A stretch of DNA of 16,113 bases from Nevskia sp043781855 (lineage in GTDB: Bacteria; Pseudomonadota; Gammaproteobacteria; Nevskiales; Nevskiaceae): contig JAYWBB010000070.1 of the NCBI GenBank assembly GCA_043781855.1, positions 1 through 16,113 on the forward strand. Reading direction: 5' to 3'. Below the pieces are notes generated by a model. It did not search any database and had not been told where the DNA came from. It saw only the letters and a program-made list of their open reading frames with translations. Numbering within the stretch: the stretch's first letter is position 1; every line of letters starts with the position of its first letter. Below, one piece after another: positions 1-7,814 of the stretch. A program made the translations under genes and the position numbers.

Positions 1-69
1 ATGGGGCTGTTCATTTGGTTCATTCGCCTCTATCAATGCAAGGCCGCCTGGATTGTCCATCCTACGATT

Positions 70-158
70 CGTAGCGGGCAGGCTGGAGTGGCACACAGCG
101 AATCCCGGCAATTCGCGATACAACGACGCCGGGTTTCGTTCGTCGATCCCGGCTACTC
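70..158. repeat. Imperfect palindromic intergenic element
   Basis: An inverted repeat has arms at 97-108 and 129-140 that match at 10 of 12 positions around a 20-base loop. Outer arms beginning GTAGC near 71 and ending GCTAC near 155 are looser. The layout resembles the GTAGG...CCTAC type intergenic palindromes scattered in many gammaproteobacterial genomes. It overlaps the stop codon of the M28 peptidase gene, and no T-run follows, so it is not a classic intrinsic terminator. The family assignment is by eye. The rest of bases 1-152 shows no convincing gene. Confidence 0.4.
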
Positions 159-1523
159 CGGCGCACCCGCTGGATCCTCGAAACTGCCGACAAACCCGGG
201 AAACACGATCGGGCTCTCGGCACCGTCGGCACCGAGGCTGGACACGCCGAAGAACCAGTCGTCGATGACGATATTCGCAAGCCTTGCCGTCGTGGCGTTG
301 CCCTCGACGCGGCGCGATGACTGCCACTGCGGGGCCGTGGTCTCACGCCACCAGACCCGGTACCCGACAGCGTCCGGCACCGGCTGCCATTTCACGACCG
401 TATCGGGCGTTACCGCGCCTTCGATGTCGACACCCGTCGGTGGCGCCGGTGCGGAGGCCATCGCCGCCATCGTGATGGCATTCAGGCGCGTGACCTGGGC
501 GAGGTAGGCGAAGTCGACACCATCGACCGTATCGCCGTACCGGATGCCGTTTTCGGTGCGCACGTCCTGATGTTGTCGGTTGTAGTTCTCGTGCGCTTCG
601 GAGACGCGCACCGCCGGGTAGCCGGCTTCGAGCAGCGGCACCTGATCGCCGCCGCGGCTGTAGCGGTCGGTGCGGTAGATCATGCGCACACGGAAGTTGG
701 TCAGCACTTCGTCGGCGAGCCGGCTCATGTAGCGCGCGATGTTGCGCGACGGCGAATCCACTTCACCGCCATGGTAGCCGCGATATTTCGCCTGCTCCGG
801 TGTTTCCGTCACGCGCGTGCCTTCGCTAAGCACGCGCACGTAGGTGTTGTCGGCGACGCCATCCTGACCCTGCGTGTTGCCGACGATGTCGTTGTTGAGA
901 TCGGCCTCGACCTGCCAGCCCTGCGCCTTGGCGTAATTCGCGAGGATCTTGCCGCCGTAGAGGCCCTGCTCTTCGCCGGAGAGTGCGGCGTAGACCAGCG
1001 TTGCGCGGAACTTGTATTTCGAGAGCACGCGCGCGGCTTCCATTGCCGCGGCGATGCCGGAGGCGTCGTCATTGGCGCCGGGTGCATCGCTCGTGAGGTT
1101 CATGACATCGGTCACGCGCGAATCGAGATGGCCGGCGATGATGATGACCCGGTTCGGATCGCGCTCGCCTTTCTGGATCGCGAGCACGTCGACGACTTCG
1201 GTCGGCCGCGGGACGCGCGTGCCGGTAAACATCTGTGAGGGCGTGACGATTTCGAGGCAGCCGCCGCAGTCGTGGCCGATCTTCGCGAATTCGGATGCGA
1301 CCCAGCGCCGCGCCGCGCCGATGCCGCGCGTGTCGGACTTCGCGTCGGACAAGGTGTGGCGAGTGCCGAAGCCGACCAGCTTTTCGATCGTGCGGCGAAG
1401 TGCGGCGGCGCTGACGGTTTCTGCGATGACCGGGAGGGAAGCGGGCGATGGCGCCGGAGGCGCGTCGGATGACGCCGTAAACGGCAGCATCGCTGCCAGA
1501 AACAGGAGGGTGGCTGAGCGCAT
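153..1523 (-). CDS. Secreted M28-family zinc metallopeptidase with C-terminal Fn3-like domain
   Basis: This 456-residue protein probably removes N-terminal amino acids from peptides outside the cytoplasm, as M28 aminopeptidases do with two zinc ions. An N-terminal signal peptide covers about residues 1-19. The peptidase domain spans about 35-355 and carries the expected ligand and catalytic motifs: GHLDS (H132), ANDDASG (D152), SGEEQG (E184/E185), NDIVGN (D212) and a late His at about 318 in RQHQD. The remaining ~95 residues look like an Fn3-like beta-sandwich (VVKWQPVPDAVGYRVWWR). The open frame extends upstream to 1691, but the ATG at 1523 is chosen because the signal peptide begins there. 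It stands alone and is divergent from the sigma factor gene. Exact substrate unknown. Confidence 0.9.
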   Translation of the reverse strand: MRSATLLFLAAMLPFTASSDAPPAPSPASLPVIAETVSAAALRRTIEKLVGFGTRHTLSDAKSDTRGIGAARRWVASEFAKIGHDCGGCLEIVTPSQMFTGTRVPRPTEVVDVLAIQKGERDPNRVIIIAGHLDSRVTDVMNLTSDAPGANDDASGIAAAMEAARVLSKYKFRATLVYAALSGEEQGLYGGKILANYAKAQGWQVEADLNNDIVGNTQGQDGVADNTYVRVLSEGTRVTETPEQAKYRGYHGGEVDSPSRNIARYMSRLADEVLTNFRVRMIYRTDRYSRGGDQVPLLEAGYPAVRVSEAHENYNRQHQDVRTENGIRYGDTVDGVDFAYLAQVTRLNAITMAAMASAPAPPTGVDIEGAVTPDTVVKWQPVPDAVGYRVWWRETTAPQWQSSRRVEGNATTARLANIVIDDWFFGVSSLGADGAESPIVFPGFVGSFEDPAGAPE

Positions 1524-1797
1524 GACGGTGCCCTGGAAATATCGATGATCGGAATTGGAGAAACCGCTGGCTCGCAGCATATCGCCCGTCGACCTTCCTG
1601 TGCGGTGTGTGCCCAATGCGGTTCGCCGAAGCGGCGGAAGGGACAGCCCGGAATGCCACTTTTTGCGCCCTCTCAGACCTTCCGGGTTCACAGCGCTTCA
1701 TGCGGGCGAACCCTGGGGTCTGTCGAATCGGGGGTAAGTCGTGAACGTGCTTGCTAAGATCGCGGAAACATCTTTCCAACAAGACGGGCGAGCCTGA
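1524..1797. promoter_or_regulatory. Divergent intergenic region between M28 peptidase and ECF sigma factor
   Basis: These 274 bases must hold promoters for both divergent genes. I see a short perfect hairpin at 1764-1777 (GGAAA, CATC loop, TTTCC) about 20 bases before the sigma factor start, and a GGGTTC/GAACCC inverted repeat near 1682-1711. No confident -35/-10 pair was found on either strand. Neither hairpin has a T-run. Confidence 0.3.
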
Positions 1798-2364
1798 ATG
1801 GCCAGCACGCAGCAGATCGAGACGTGGCTGAAGAGGACCGCGTCGGGAGACCGCAAGGCGTTTGCCTTGCTTTATGCGGCGACGAGTGGCCGGCTGTTCG
1901 CGGTGCTGGTGCGTGTGTTGCAGCGCCGGGACTGGGCGGAAGAAGCCTTGCAGGACTGCTTCGTCAAGATCTGGCTGAAGGCCCACACATACGAGCCCGA
2001 AAAAAGTGCGCCGCTGACCTGGATGGTGAGCGTGGCGCGAAATCGCGCGCTCGATCTGCTGCGCGCGACGCGGCACGAGATCGAGCTGCCGCTGTCGGAG
2101 GTCGAAGAGGGCCGACTGCCGCCGATGATCCTCGCCGACGAGCGAGAGGATCCCGGCGCCCGCGCCGAGGAACAGCAGGAACTGCAGTGCCTGCGCGACT
2201 GCCTGCGAGGAATGGATCCGGCGCAGAGAAAGGTCCTGGAGTTGGCGTATTTCGACGGCTATACCCAGGAGGAACTCGCCGTGATCCTGAACGTGCCCCT
2301 GGGCACGGTGAAATCGAGGATTCGTCGCGGGCTGGCCCGCCTGCGAGCGCTGGTCAGTCGTTGA
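1798..2364 (+). CDS. ECF (group 4) RNA polymerase sigma factor
   Basis: This 188-residue sigma-70 family protein has only regions 2 and 4, as in extracytoplasmic-function sigma factors. Region 2 lies at about residues 20-95, including DWAEEALQDCFVKIW for core binding and the -10 recognition stretch TWMVSVARNRALD. Region 4 lies at about 133-185, with the helix-turn-helix YTQEELAVILNVPLGTVKSR that reads the -35 element. It directs transcription of a stress or envelope regulon, probably held in check by the RskA-type protein encoded 154 bases downstream. The overall pattern fits sigma factors paired with RskA anti-sigma factors. The ATG at 1798 has only a weak purine stretch (GGGCGAG) upstream. 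The inducing signal is unknown. Confidence 0.95.
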   Translation: MASTQQIETWLKRTASGDRKAFALLYAATSGRLFAVLVRVLQRRDWAEEALQDCFVKIWLKAHTYEPEKSAPLTWMVSVARNRALDLLRATRHEIELPLSEVEEGRLPPMILADEREDPGARAEEQQELQCLRDCLRGMDPAQRKVLELAYFDGYTQEELAVILNVPLGTVKSRIRRGLARLRALVSR

Positions 2365-2518
2365 TCGTCGTCACGACCGGGCCGATTGTGCGTAAGGAGG
2401 CCGAAAAAGTTCGGCGACAAAACTCGAGATCCGGATGGCCTGACCGTCTGTCGAATCTGGGAAACCGCCCTTTGCGTACAGAGTTGATCCTTCGCAAGGA
2501 TGGAGCTATTTTCGATCC
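2365..2518 (+). promoter_or_regulatory. Leader between sigma and anti-sigma genes, with two perfect hairpins
   Basis: Sigma/anti-sigma pairs usually overlap or nearly touch; here 154 bases separate them. Two perfect 6-bp hairpins are visible. The first is 2400-2415 (GCCGAA, loop AAAG, TTCGGC). The second is 2487-2501 (ATCCTT, loop CGC, AAGGAT), whose 3' arm contains an AAGGA and abuts GGAG at 2502-2505, the only Shine-Dalgarno-like stretch before the ATG at 2519. Neither is followed by a T-run, so they are not intrinsic terminators. A translational role is inference. Confidence 0.35.
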
Positions 2519-3316
2519 ATGAAATTCACGTCGCAAACCCTTCGAACGGCGGTCGCTGCAGAATACGTGTTGGGCAACCTCCGTCCGGCAGCACGCCGTC
2601 GCTTCGAGCGCGCCTTGGCGGGCGACGAAAGCCTGCGCGCCGAGGTCGACTGCTGGCACCGCCGGCTCGGCGCGGTCGCGCCGACAGCGTCGCTCGCCCC
2701 ACCCGATCGGGTATGGGCACGGATCAATCGCGACCTGGATCGACTCGATGCGCGCGTCGGACTGGGAGCTTCCCGGTCCAGCCGCAGGCGCCTGAGAATC
2801 TGGCAGACCTGGTCGGGGATCGCTACGGCTGCCGCGTTGGTTCTGGCGGTCCTCGTGCTGCACGAGGGGAGATCAGCAGCGCCCCAGTCTCCGGCCTCAA
2901 CCGGCGCGGCTTCGGACTCGGGCCTTGTATCAAGGCAGCCGATCCGTTACTCGGGTTCACGGGCATCGCGTCAGGAATACGCAGGCTACGCCGCCACGCT
3001 CAGGCTGCCGCAGGAGTCATCGGCTCGCTGGCGCATCCGCGTGAGTCCGGATACGCGCACGCTGCGGGTCGAGTCGGCCGGTTACCCAATGCTCGACACG
3101 AGCGAGGATTACGAGCTCTGGTGGGTTGGCGACAGCGCGATGGTGTCGGTCGGCCTGCTGCCACGGGATGGCGGATGGGAGGTCGCCCTGCCGCGCCAAG
3201 TCCAGATGACCGACCTGAGCCGCCTCGTCATCACCCGCGAGCCTGCCTACGGCTCACCTGCGGATGGTCCGACCGGCCCGGTGCTGTTGGAAACCTCGCT
3301 GCGCTCGAGGGGTTGA
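2519..3316 (+). CDS. RskA-type membrane anti-sigma factor
   Basis: This 265-residue single-pass membrane protein is the likely antagonist of the ECF sigma factor upstream. The N-terminal cytoplasmic domain (about 13-60) has the typical anti-sigma pattern AAEYVLGNL...RRRFERAL...LRAEV.CWHRRLG. It lacks the zinc HxxxCxxC motif of ZAS-type anti-sigma factors. One transmembrane helix lies at about 104-124. The C-terminal periplasmic half has the RskA-like sheet region (YELWWVGD, then GWEVALP and LVITREPA). In this family regulated proteolysis or signal sensing frees the sigma factor. The ATG at 2519 fits the family start; GGAG at 2502-2505 is 13 bases away, so initiation may be weak. Confidence 0.88.
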   Translation: MKFTSQTLRTAVAAEYVLGNLRPAARRRFERALAGDESLRAEVDCWHRRLGAVAPTASLAPPDRVWARINRDLDRLDARVGLGASRSSRRRLRIWQTWSGIATAAALVLAVLVLHEGRSAAPQSPASTGAASDSGLVSRQPIRYSGSRASRQEYAGYAATLRLPQESSARWRIRVSPDTRTLRVESAGYPMLDTSEDYELWWVGDSAMVSVGLLPRDGGWEVALPRQVQMTDLSRLVITREPAYGSPADGPTGPVLLETSLRSRG

Positions 3317-3537
3317 AACCGGCTGCCCACAGGCGTCTTCGTCCGGTCGGAAGCATGAACCTCGGCGAATATCGGCGCTGCGCGCTGGCGGCAACGCCGC
3401 TTCGATCGGATTCGAATCCCCGTGCCGGCTCACCGTCTGGCATCCCGGTGAAAACATTGCTTGCCGCTCCGGTGGCGCCGGTCTAGCCTGAAGGCTGCGG
3501 TGCCGAATCTGAACAATCAAGGCGAGGAGGATTCACC
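3317..3537 (+). promoter_or_regulatory. Intergenic region before methyltransferase gene, with its ribosome binding site
   Basis: These 221 bases hold no credible gene. The strong Shine-Dalgarno GAGGAGG at 3524-3530 sits 7 bases before the methyltransferase ATG. A promoter is expected here, but no convincing -35/-10 pair stands out. A TTCGAATCC stretch near 3412 looks superficially like a tRNA T-arm but has no matching tRNA body. Confidence 0.4.
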
Positions 3538-4590
3538 ATGTCCATCAACGAAGCGAAGCTTCACGAGTTCCTTGGCAAAGCCGTCAGCGATCTCGGCGCG
3601 GCGATCAGCGCGACGCTGATGCTGGTCGGCGACCGGCTGGGCCTTTACCGGGAGTTGGCGAAGGCCGCGATGACCGCCGGCGAACTGGCCCGGCGCACCG
3701 GCACCAACGAGCGATATATCCAGGAATGGCTCGGCAATCAGGGCGCCGGCGGCTATGTGCAATTCGACGCCGCGCAGGGGAAATGGTCGCTGAGCCCCGA
3801 GCAGGCGCTGTGCCTGGCCGATCCGAACGGCCCGGTCGATCTGCCCGGCGCGTACAACATCGTCGAGGCCACGTTCCACGCGCTCGACCGCACGCTGGAA
3901 AATTTCAAGACCGGCAAAGGCATGGAATGGGGCGAGCATCATCCCTGCCTGTTCCATGGCACCGAGCGGTTTTTCCGCGCCGGCTATAACGCGAACCTCA
4001 TCACGTCGTGGCTGCCGGCTCTCGACGGCGTGGTCGACAAGCTCAAGCGCGGCGGTAAAGTTGCCGACGTCGGCTGCGGCCACGGCGCCAGTACCGTGCT
4101 GATGGCGAAGACCTATCCGCAGTCGCGCTTCGTCGGTTACGACTACCACGCCGATTCGATTCGCGTGGCGCGCGAACGCGCTACAACGGCAGGCGTCACC
4201 AACGCGACGTTCGAAGTGGCCGATGCCGTCGGCTATGCGGACAAAGGTTTCGATCTGATCGCGTTCTTCGACTGCCTGCACGACATGGGCGATCCGGTCG
4301 GCGTGTCGCGGCATGCGCGCGAGGCACTCAATGCCGATGGCACCGCGATGATTGTGGAACCCTTCGCCAACGACCGCCTGCAGGACAATCTGAACCCGGT
4401 CGGTCGGCTGATGTATGGCGCCTCTTCGCAAATCTGCGTGCCGGTGTCGCTCGCGCGCAACGGCCCGGCGCTCGGCGCGCAGGCCGGCGAAGCGCGGATG
4501 CGGGAGGTCGTGATGAAGGGCGGCGGCTTCACGCGCTTCCGGCGCGCGACCGAAACGCCGTTCAATCTCGTGCTCGAGGCGCGACCGTAA
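3538..4590 (+). CDS. Class I SAM-dependent methyltransferase with N-terminal winged-helix domain
   Basis: This 350-residue cytoplasmic protein transfers a methyl group from S-adenosylmethionine to an unknown, probably small-molecule, acceptor. Residues about 10-95 form a winged-helix dimerisation domain (LGLYRELAKA, TAGELARRTGTNERYIQEWL), as in O-methyltransferase-like proteins of the Rv2258c type. The Rossmann domain begins at about 170 with motif I VADVGCGHG (175-183), an acidic residue after strand 2 (GYDYHADS) and FDCLHDMGDP (244-253). A conserved block EPFANDRLQDNLNPVGRLMY (about 274-293) is typical of this subfamily. The start is fixed by a strong Shine-Dalgarno (GAGGAGG, 7 bases upstream). 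It has its own leader and no clear pathway partner nearby. Confidence 0.9.
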   Translation: MSINEAKLHEFLGKAVSDLGAAISATLMLVGDRLGLYRELAKAAMTAGELARRTGTNERYIQEWLGNQGAGGYVQFDAAQGKWSLSPEQALCLADPNGPVDLPGAYNIVEATFHALDRTLENFKTGKGMEWGEHHPCLFHGTERFFRAGYNANLITSWLPALDGVVDKLKRGGKVADVGCGHGASTVLMAKTYPQSRFVGYDYHADSIRVARERATTAGVTNATFEVADAVGYADKGFDLIAFFDCLHDMGDPVGVSRHAREALNADGTAMIVEPFANDRLQDNLNPVGRLMYGASSQICVPVSLARNGPALGAQAGEARMREVVMKGGGFTRFRRATETPFNLVLEARP

Positions 4591-4688
4591 TACCGGCTCG
4601 GCGCCATTGCCGCGCGAATCCCGAAGCGGCGCTGCAACGTAGAGACTTCAAACGTTCTGCGTTTCTTTCGCCGTCTTTCGAGATTTCC

Positions 4689-6491
4689 ATGCGCCTTGCG
4701 GTCCGTCTGCCGTGCCTGATTGCCGCTCTCGCGGGGATCTTCGCTGCGCCGGCTTTTGCTGCCAACGGTGGCATTCCGTGGCGCACCTGGCAGGACAACG
4801 TGTTTGCGCAGGCGAAGGCCGAGAACCGCTTCGTGATCCTCGACCTCGGCGCGGTCTGGTGCCACTGGTGCCACGTCATGGAGCGCGAGACCTACACGAA
4901 CCCGGACGTGGTGGCGCTGATCGCGAAGCATTACCTGCCCGTGCATGCCGATCAGGACGCAAATCCCGATCTCGCCGCGCGCTATGGCGACTGGGGCTGG
5001 CCGGCGACGATCGTCCTCGCGCCGGACGGCAGCGAGTTGGCCAAGCGTCGCGGCTTCATTCCGCCGGCGAACATGGTGTCGCTGTTGCAGGCGATCGTCG
5101 ACGATCCGACGCCGGGGCCATCGGTGCGTCCGGAAACGCCAATCGACGCCGCGAGCGGGCCGCTGACGGCGCCGCAACGCGCGGCGCTGTCGACACAATT
5201 CTCCGAAGCCTACGACGCCGACAACGGCGGCTGGGGGCGCGGACTCAAGTTCATCGACGCACCGGCGATGGAGCTGGCGCTGGAGCGCGCACGGCTCGGC
5301 GACGCGCGGGCCGAACGCATGGCGCGGCAAACGCTGGACGCCAATCTCAATCTCGTCGATCCGGTCTGGGGCGGGGTCTACCAGTATTCGGACCAGCTCG
5401 ACTGGCACTCGCCGCACTTCGAGAAAATCATCTCGTTCCAGGCCGACGATCTGCGCCTCTACGCGCTGGCTTACGCGCGTTTCGCGGATCCGAAATATCT
5501 GAAGGCGGCGCAGGACATCCGCCGCTATCTGCGCGATTTCCTGACCGCGCCGAGCGGCGCGTTCCATGTGAGTCAGGACGCCGATCTCAACCATGAAGTC
5601 AGCGGCCACGATTACTACGCGAAGCCCGAAGACGAACGCCGCCGGCTCGGGTTGCCGAAGATCGACCAGCACCTTTATGCGCGCGAGAACGGACTCGCGA
5701 TCGCGGCACTCTGCGCCTTTCACGACGCCACCGGCGATGTGCAGTCGCTGGACGATGCGACGCGCGCAGCGCGATGGGTGCTGAAGAATCGTGGTCTGGC
5801 GGGCGGCGGCTTCCGGCATGACGCGCGCGACCGCGCCGGTCCGCTGCTTGGCGATAGCGTGGCGATGGGCGCGGCGCTGCTGGCGCTCTATCGCTCGACC
5901 GGCGACGCAGCCTGGCTAAAGCAATCGGTCACTGCGCTGAAGTTCGTCGACACGCATTTCCGTGATGCTGCCGGCGGCTACTTCACGGCGCCGACGGCCA
6001 AGCGGGCGGCCGGCGTGTTTGCCAAGCCGGTGCGCATCTACGAGGAGAACCTGGCGCTGACGCGACTGGCCAATCTTGCGTTCCGCTACAGCGGCGACGC
6101 GACGCTGCGCGCGATCGCGGCGCAGGGCCTTGCCTTCCTCGCCGCACCGGCGCTGATCGATTCCGGCCGCTTCCTGCCTGGCGTGCTGCTCGCGGATCAG
6201 GAACTCGGCGGCGAGCCGGTGCACATCACGGTTGTCGGCGGTCGCGACGATCCCGCCGCGAAGGCGCTGTTCGCAGAGGCGCTGCGCTATCCGGCCTCGT
6301 ATCAGCGCGTGGAATTCTGGGACCGCAGCCAGGGCGCACTGCCGAACGCCGACGTGAAATACCCTAAGCTCGCGCGCGCCGCCGCTTTCGCGTGCAGCGG
6401 CGGCGCCTGTTCGAGCCCCGTGTTCGAGGCGGCGAAACTGGCGCCCGCAGTGGATCGCGTTGCACGGGTTCCGACAGTGCGCGAGAACTAG
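4689..6491 (+). CDS. Exported SPATA20/YyaL-type thioredoxin-domain protein (DUF255)
   Basis: This 600-residue protein starts with a signal peptide (about 1-24, ending PAFA-A), so it is probably periplasmic. The N-terminal thioredoxin-like domain has the family's CHWC active site (C58, C61, in VWCHWCH) and the cis-proline block GWPATIVL (P105). From about residue 165 onward is an alpha/alpha-barrel resembling sugar epimerase/glycosidase folds, with repeats such as WGRGLKFIDAPAMELAL and WGGVYQYSDQLDW. A late CSGGAC pair (about 569 and 574) matches the usual family end. Enzymatic function in this family is not established; thiol redox activity is plausible. Its stop codon shares the palindrome CTAG (6488-6491) with the convergent DoxX gene. 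The Shine-Dalgarno is weak. Confidence 0.88.
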   Translation: MRLAVRLPCLIAALAGIFAAPAFAANGGIPWRTWQDNVFAQAKAENRFVILDLGAVWCHWCHVMERETYTNPDVVALIAKHYLPVHADQDANPDLAARYGDWGWPATIVLAPDGSELAKRRGFIPPANMVSLLQAIVDDPTPGPSVRPETPIDAASGPLTAPQRAALSTQFSEAYDADNGGWGRGLKFIDAPAMELALERARLGDARAERMARQTLDANLNLVDPVWGGVYQYSDQLDWHSPHFEKIISFQADDLRLYALAYARFADPKYLKAAQDIRRYLRDFLTAPSGAFHVSQDADLNHEVSGHDYYAKPEDERRRLGLPKIDQHLYARENGLAIAALCAFHDATGDVQSLDDATRAARWVLKNRGLAGGGFRHDARDRAGPLLGDSVAMGAALLALYRSTGDAAWLKQSVTALKFVDTHFRDAAGGYFTAPTAKRAAGVFAKPVRIYEENLALTRLANLAFRYSGDATLRAIAAQGLAFLAAPALIDSGRFLPGVLLADQELGGEPVHITVVGGRDDPAAKALFAEALRYPASYQRVEFWDRSQGALPNADVKYPKLARAAAFACSGGACSSPVFEAAKLAPAVDRVARVPTVREN

Positions 6492-6940
6492 CGCTGGAAC
6501 AGCCTGCCAAACAGCAGATGATCGAGACTGACGCGCCCCGGTCCGGCCATCATCAGCCAGAAGAAGATCAGGACGTAGAGGTTCTCGTCGAGCTCGAAGA
6601 ATTCGTCGAAACCCTTGAGCTGCGGCAGTACGACGACCGCGAGCGCGACGACCATGTTGATGATCATCGGGATGCAGGTCAGGCGCGTGAACAGACCCAG
6701 CATGATCAGCAGGCCGCCGACGAACTCTGTGCCCGCCGACAGCGTGGCGCTGAATGCCGGAAAAGGGATGCCCCATTCGACGAAGCGCGACGTGAAACCG
6801 TCGAGATTGTGCAGCTTGGCCCAGCCGGTTTCGAGCCAGAAATAGCCGAAGAACAGGCGCATCAGCAGCGGCGCCAGCCAATGGAGCGAGTCGGTGAGCT
6901 TCAGAAGGTCCTTGCTGCGGGCGACGATCACGTTGTCCAT
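6488..6940 (-). CDS. DoxX-family membrane protein, fourth gene of bufferin operon
   Basis: This 150-residue integral membrane protein has about four helices, at roughly 20-40, 63-83, 87-108 and 115-138. The N-terminal core (LLMRLFFGYFWLETGWAKLH) and central segment (SAGTEFVGGLLIMLGLFTRL) are typical of DoxX. It follows bufC by 67 bases on the same strand and has a good Shine-Dalgarno (GGAGAAA) before the ATG at 6940. DoxX genes are regular companions of DUF2282/DUF692/DUF2063 genes, where they are thought to help at the membrane in copper handling or redox balance; the exact job is unproven. Its stop overlaps the convergent thioredoxin-domain gene by four bases, and no terminator separates them. 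Confidence 0.88.
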   Translation of the reverse strand: MDNVIVARSKDLLKLTDSLHWLAPLLMRLFFGYFWLETGWAKLHNLDGFTSRFVEWGIPFPAFSATLSAGTEFVGGLLIMLGLFTRLTCIPMIINMVVALAVVVLPQLKGFDEFFELDENLYVLIFFWLMMAGPGRVSLDHLLFGRLFQR

Positions 6941-7007
6941 GAGCTTTCTCCGTTGGTAATGCGGGCATTGCTCAGACCGCGGACGCCGGAATGGTTCCCC
7001 GGCCGGG

Positions 7008-7814
7008 TTACGCGCTCAGATCGAAGTCGGTAATCAAGCCATCGATAATCCAGCGCTTGAGCAGCCCGGCGGCCTGCATCGGCGCCTGTTCCGGCTCGGT
7101 GAAGTCGCAAAGCAGCTCGCAGAGTTCGGCAAAGCTGCGGCTGCCGGCGACGGCATCGAACGCCGCCGCTTCATCGGCGTTCATCGAACGCCAGCGGATA
7201 TCAAGGGCGGCATCGCGCCACATCAGCCAGGCCGTGGGCAGGCCGGATTGCCTGAGCGCCGGGCGTTTCCTTTTCGCGTTGACTGCGACGACGATCGCGG
7301 GCGCGTTTCCGCGCAGAGCCAGACGACGGACCGAGGGATGCAACAACAGATGCATCCCGGGCCAGGCCGCCGGCGGAATCGCCGCGACCTGCTCGATGCT
7401 GAGTGGGGCGGCGTCGGGGGAATCGAAGGTTTCGCCCTGCTTCCACTCGAACAAGGCCAGCTCCGCGAGGACCGGCCGCGCTGCGTAGTCCGGCGCGGAA
7501 GCGAGGTAAGTGTGCATGTGGCGGCCGAGCCAGCGGATCGATGGCGTGGTCGACGGATGCGCGGCGATGTAAGCGCTGCACAGGCGCTCGAATTCCGGAA
7601 CGCCAAGCACGGCGCGCAGCGCCGGGTAGTCCGTGCTCAAGGCCTCGGTCAGACGCAGACGATAGGCCTCGACGTAAACAGCAACGCGATCGGCCGCGCT
7701 GCCGCGCTCGTTGGCCGTGACCAGCGCCTGCATCATCGGCGCATCGGCCACGCCGCCGGACTGCACATGTCCCTGGAAGAGCTGCTGCAGGCCGGCCAGA
7801 GGCAGCGCCTTCAC
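7008..7814 (-). CDS. bufC: BufC-like DUF2063 protein, partner of bufferin maturase
   Basis: This 268-residue cytoplasmic protein belongs to DUF2063 (often labelled putative DNA-binding domain). In RiPP systems of this type it acts as the partner that presents the precursor peptide to the DUF692 enzyme. The N-terminal domain has the family pattern ADRVAVYVEAYRLRLTEALSTDYPALRAVLG, followed by CSAYIAAHPSTTPSIRWLG and LAELALFEW. The C-terminal half (about 150-265) is the winged-helix-like part, with FAELCELLCDF and LKRWIIDGLI. The GTG at 7814 is chosen because it overlaps the bufB stop (GTGA, 7811-7814), a sign of translational coupling. Longer upstream frames would run deep into bufB and are rejected. 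Confidence 0.88.
   Translation of the reverse strand: MKALPLAGLQQLFQGHVQSGGVADAPMMQALVTANERGSAADRVAVYVEAYRLRLTEALSTDYPALRAVLGVPEFERLCSAYIAAHPSTTPSIRWLGRHMHTYLASAPDYAARPVLAELALFEWKQGETFDSPDAAPLSIEQVAAIPPAAWPGMHLLLHPSVRRLALRGNAPAIVVAVNAKRKRPALRQSGLPTAWLMWRDAALDIRWRSMNADEAAAFDAVAGSRSFAELCELLCDFTEPEQAPMQAAGLLKRWIIDGLITDFDLSA

Noticed and set aside
1..507. 168-residue plus-strand frame starting at base 1
   Set aside because: It is antisense to the M28 peptidase gene and has no recognisable domain.
1069..2076. 335-residue minus-strand frame spanning the peptidase/sigma intergenic region
   Set aside because: Its composition is typical of a shadow frame, and it conflicts with two well-supported genes.
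3400..3440. TTCGAATCCCC stretch resembling a tRNA T-arm and 3' end
   Set aside because: The invariant G before the T-loop is replaced by A, the T-stem does not pair, and no matching acceptor, D-arm or anticodon arm lies upstream.
2500..3486. 328-residue plus-strand frame starting at the ATG at 2500
   Set aside because: It overlaps the anti-sigma gene in another frame, and its translation is low-complexity Arg/Gly/Pro sequence.
3517..4431. 304-residue minus-strand open frame
   Set aside because: It is antisense to the methyltransferase gene, which has clear motifs and a strong ribosome binding site; the frame is a by-product of high GC content.
4233..5819. 528-residue minus-strand open frame
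   Set aside because: It is antisense to the methyltransferase and thioredoxin-domain genes, rich in Arg and Ala with no family motifs.
6985..7007. CCGGCCGG palindrome after bufC as a terminator
   Set aside because: It has a short stem and no T-run, and the DoxX gene follows directly with a good ribosome binding site.
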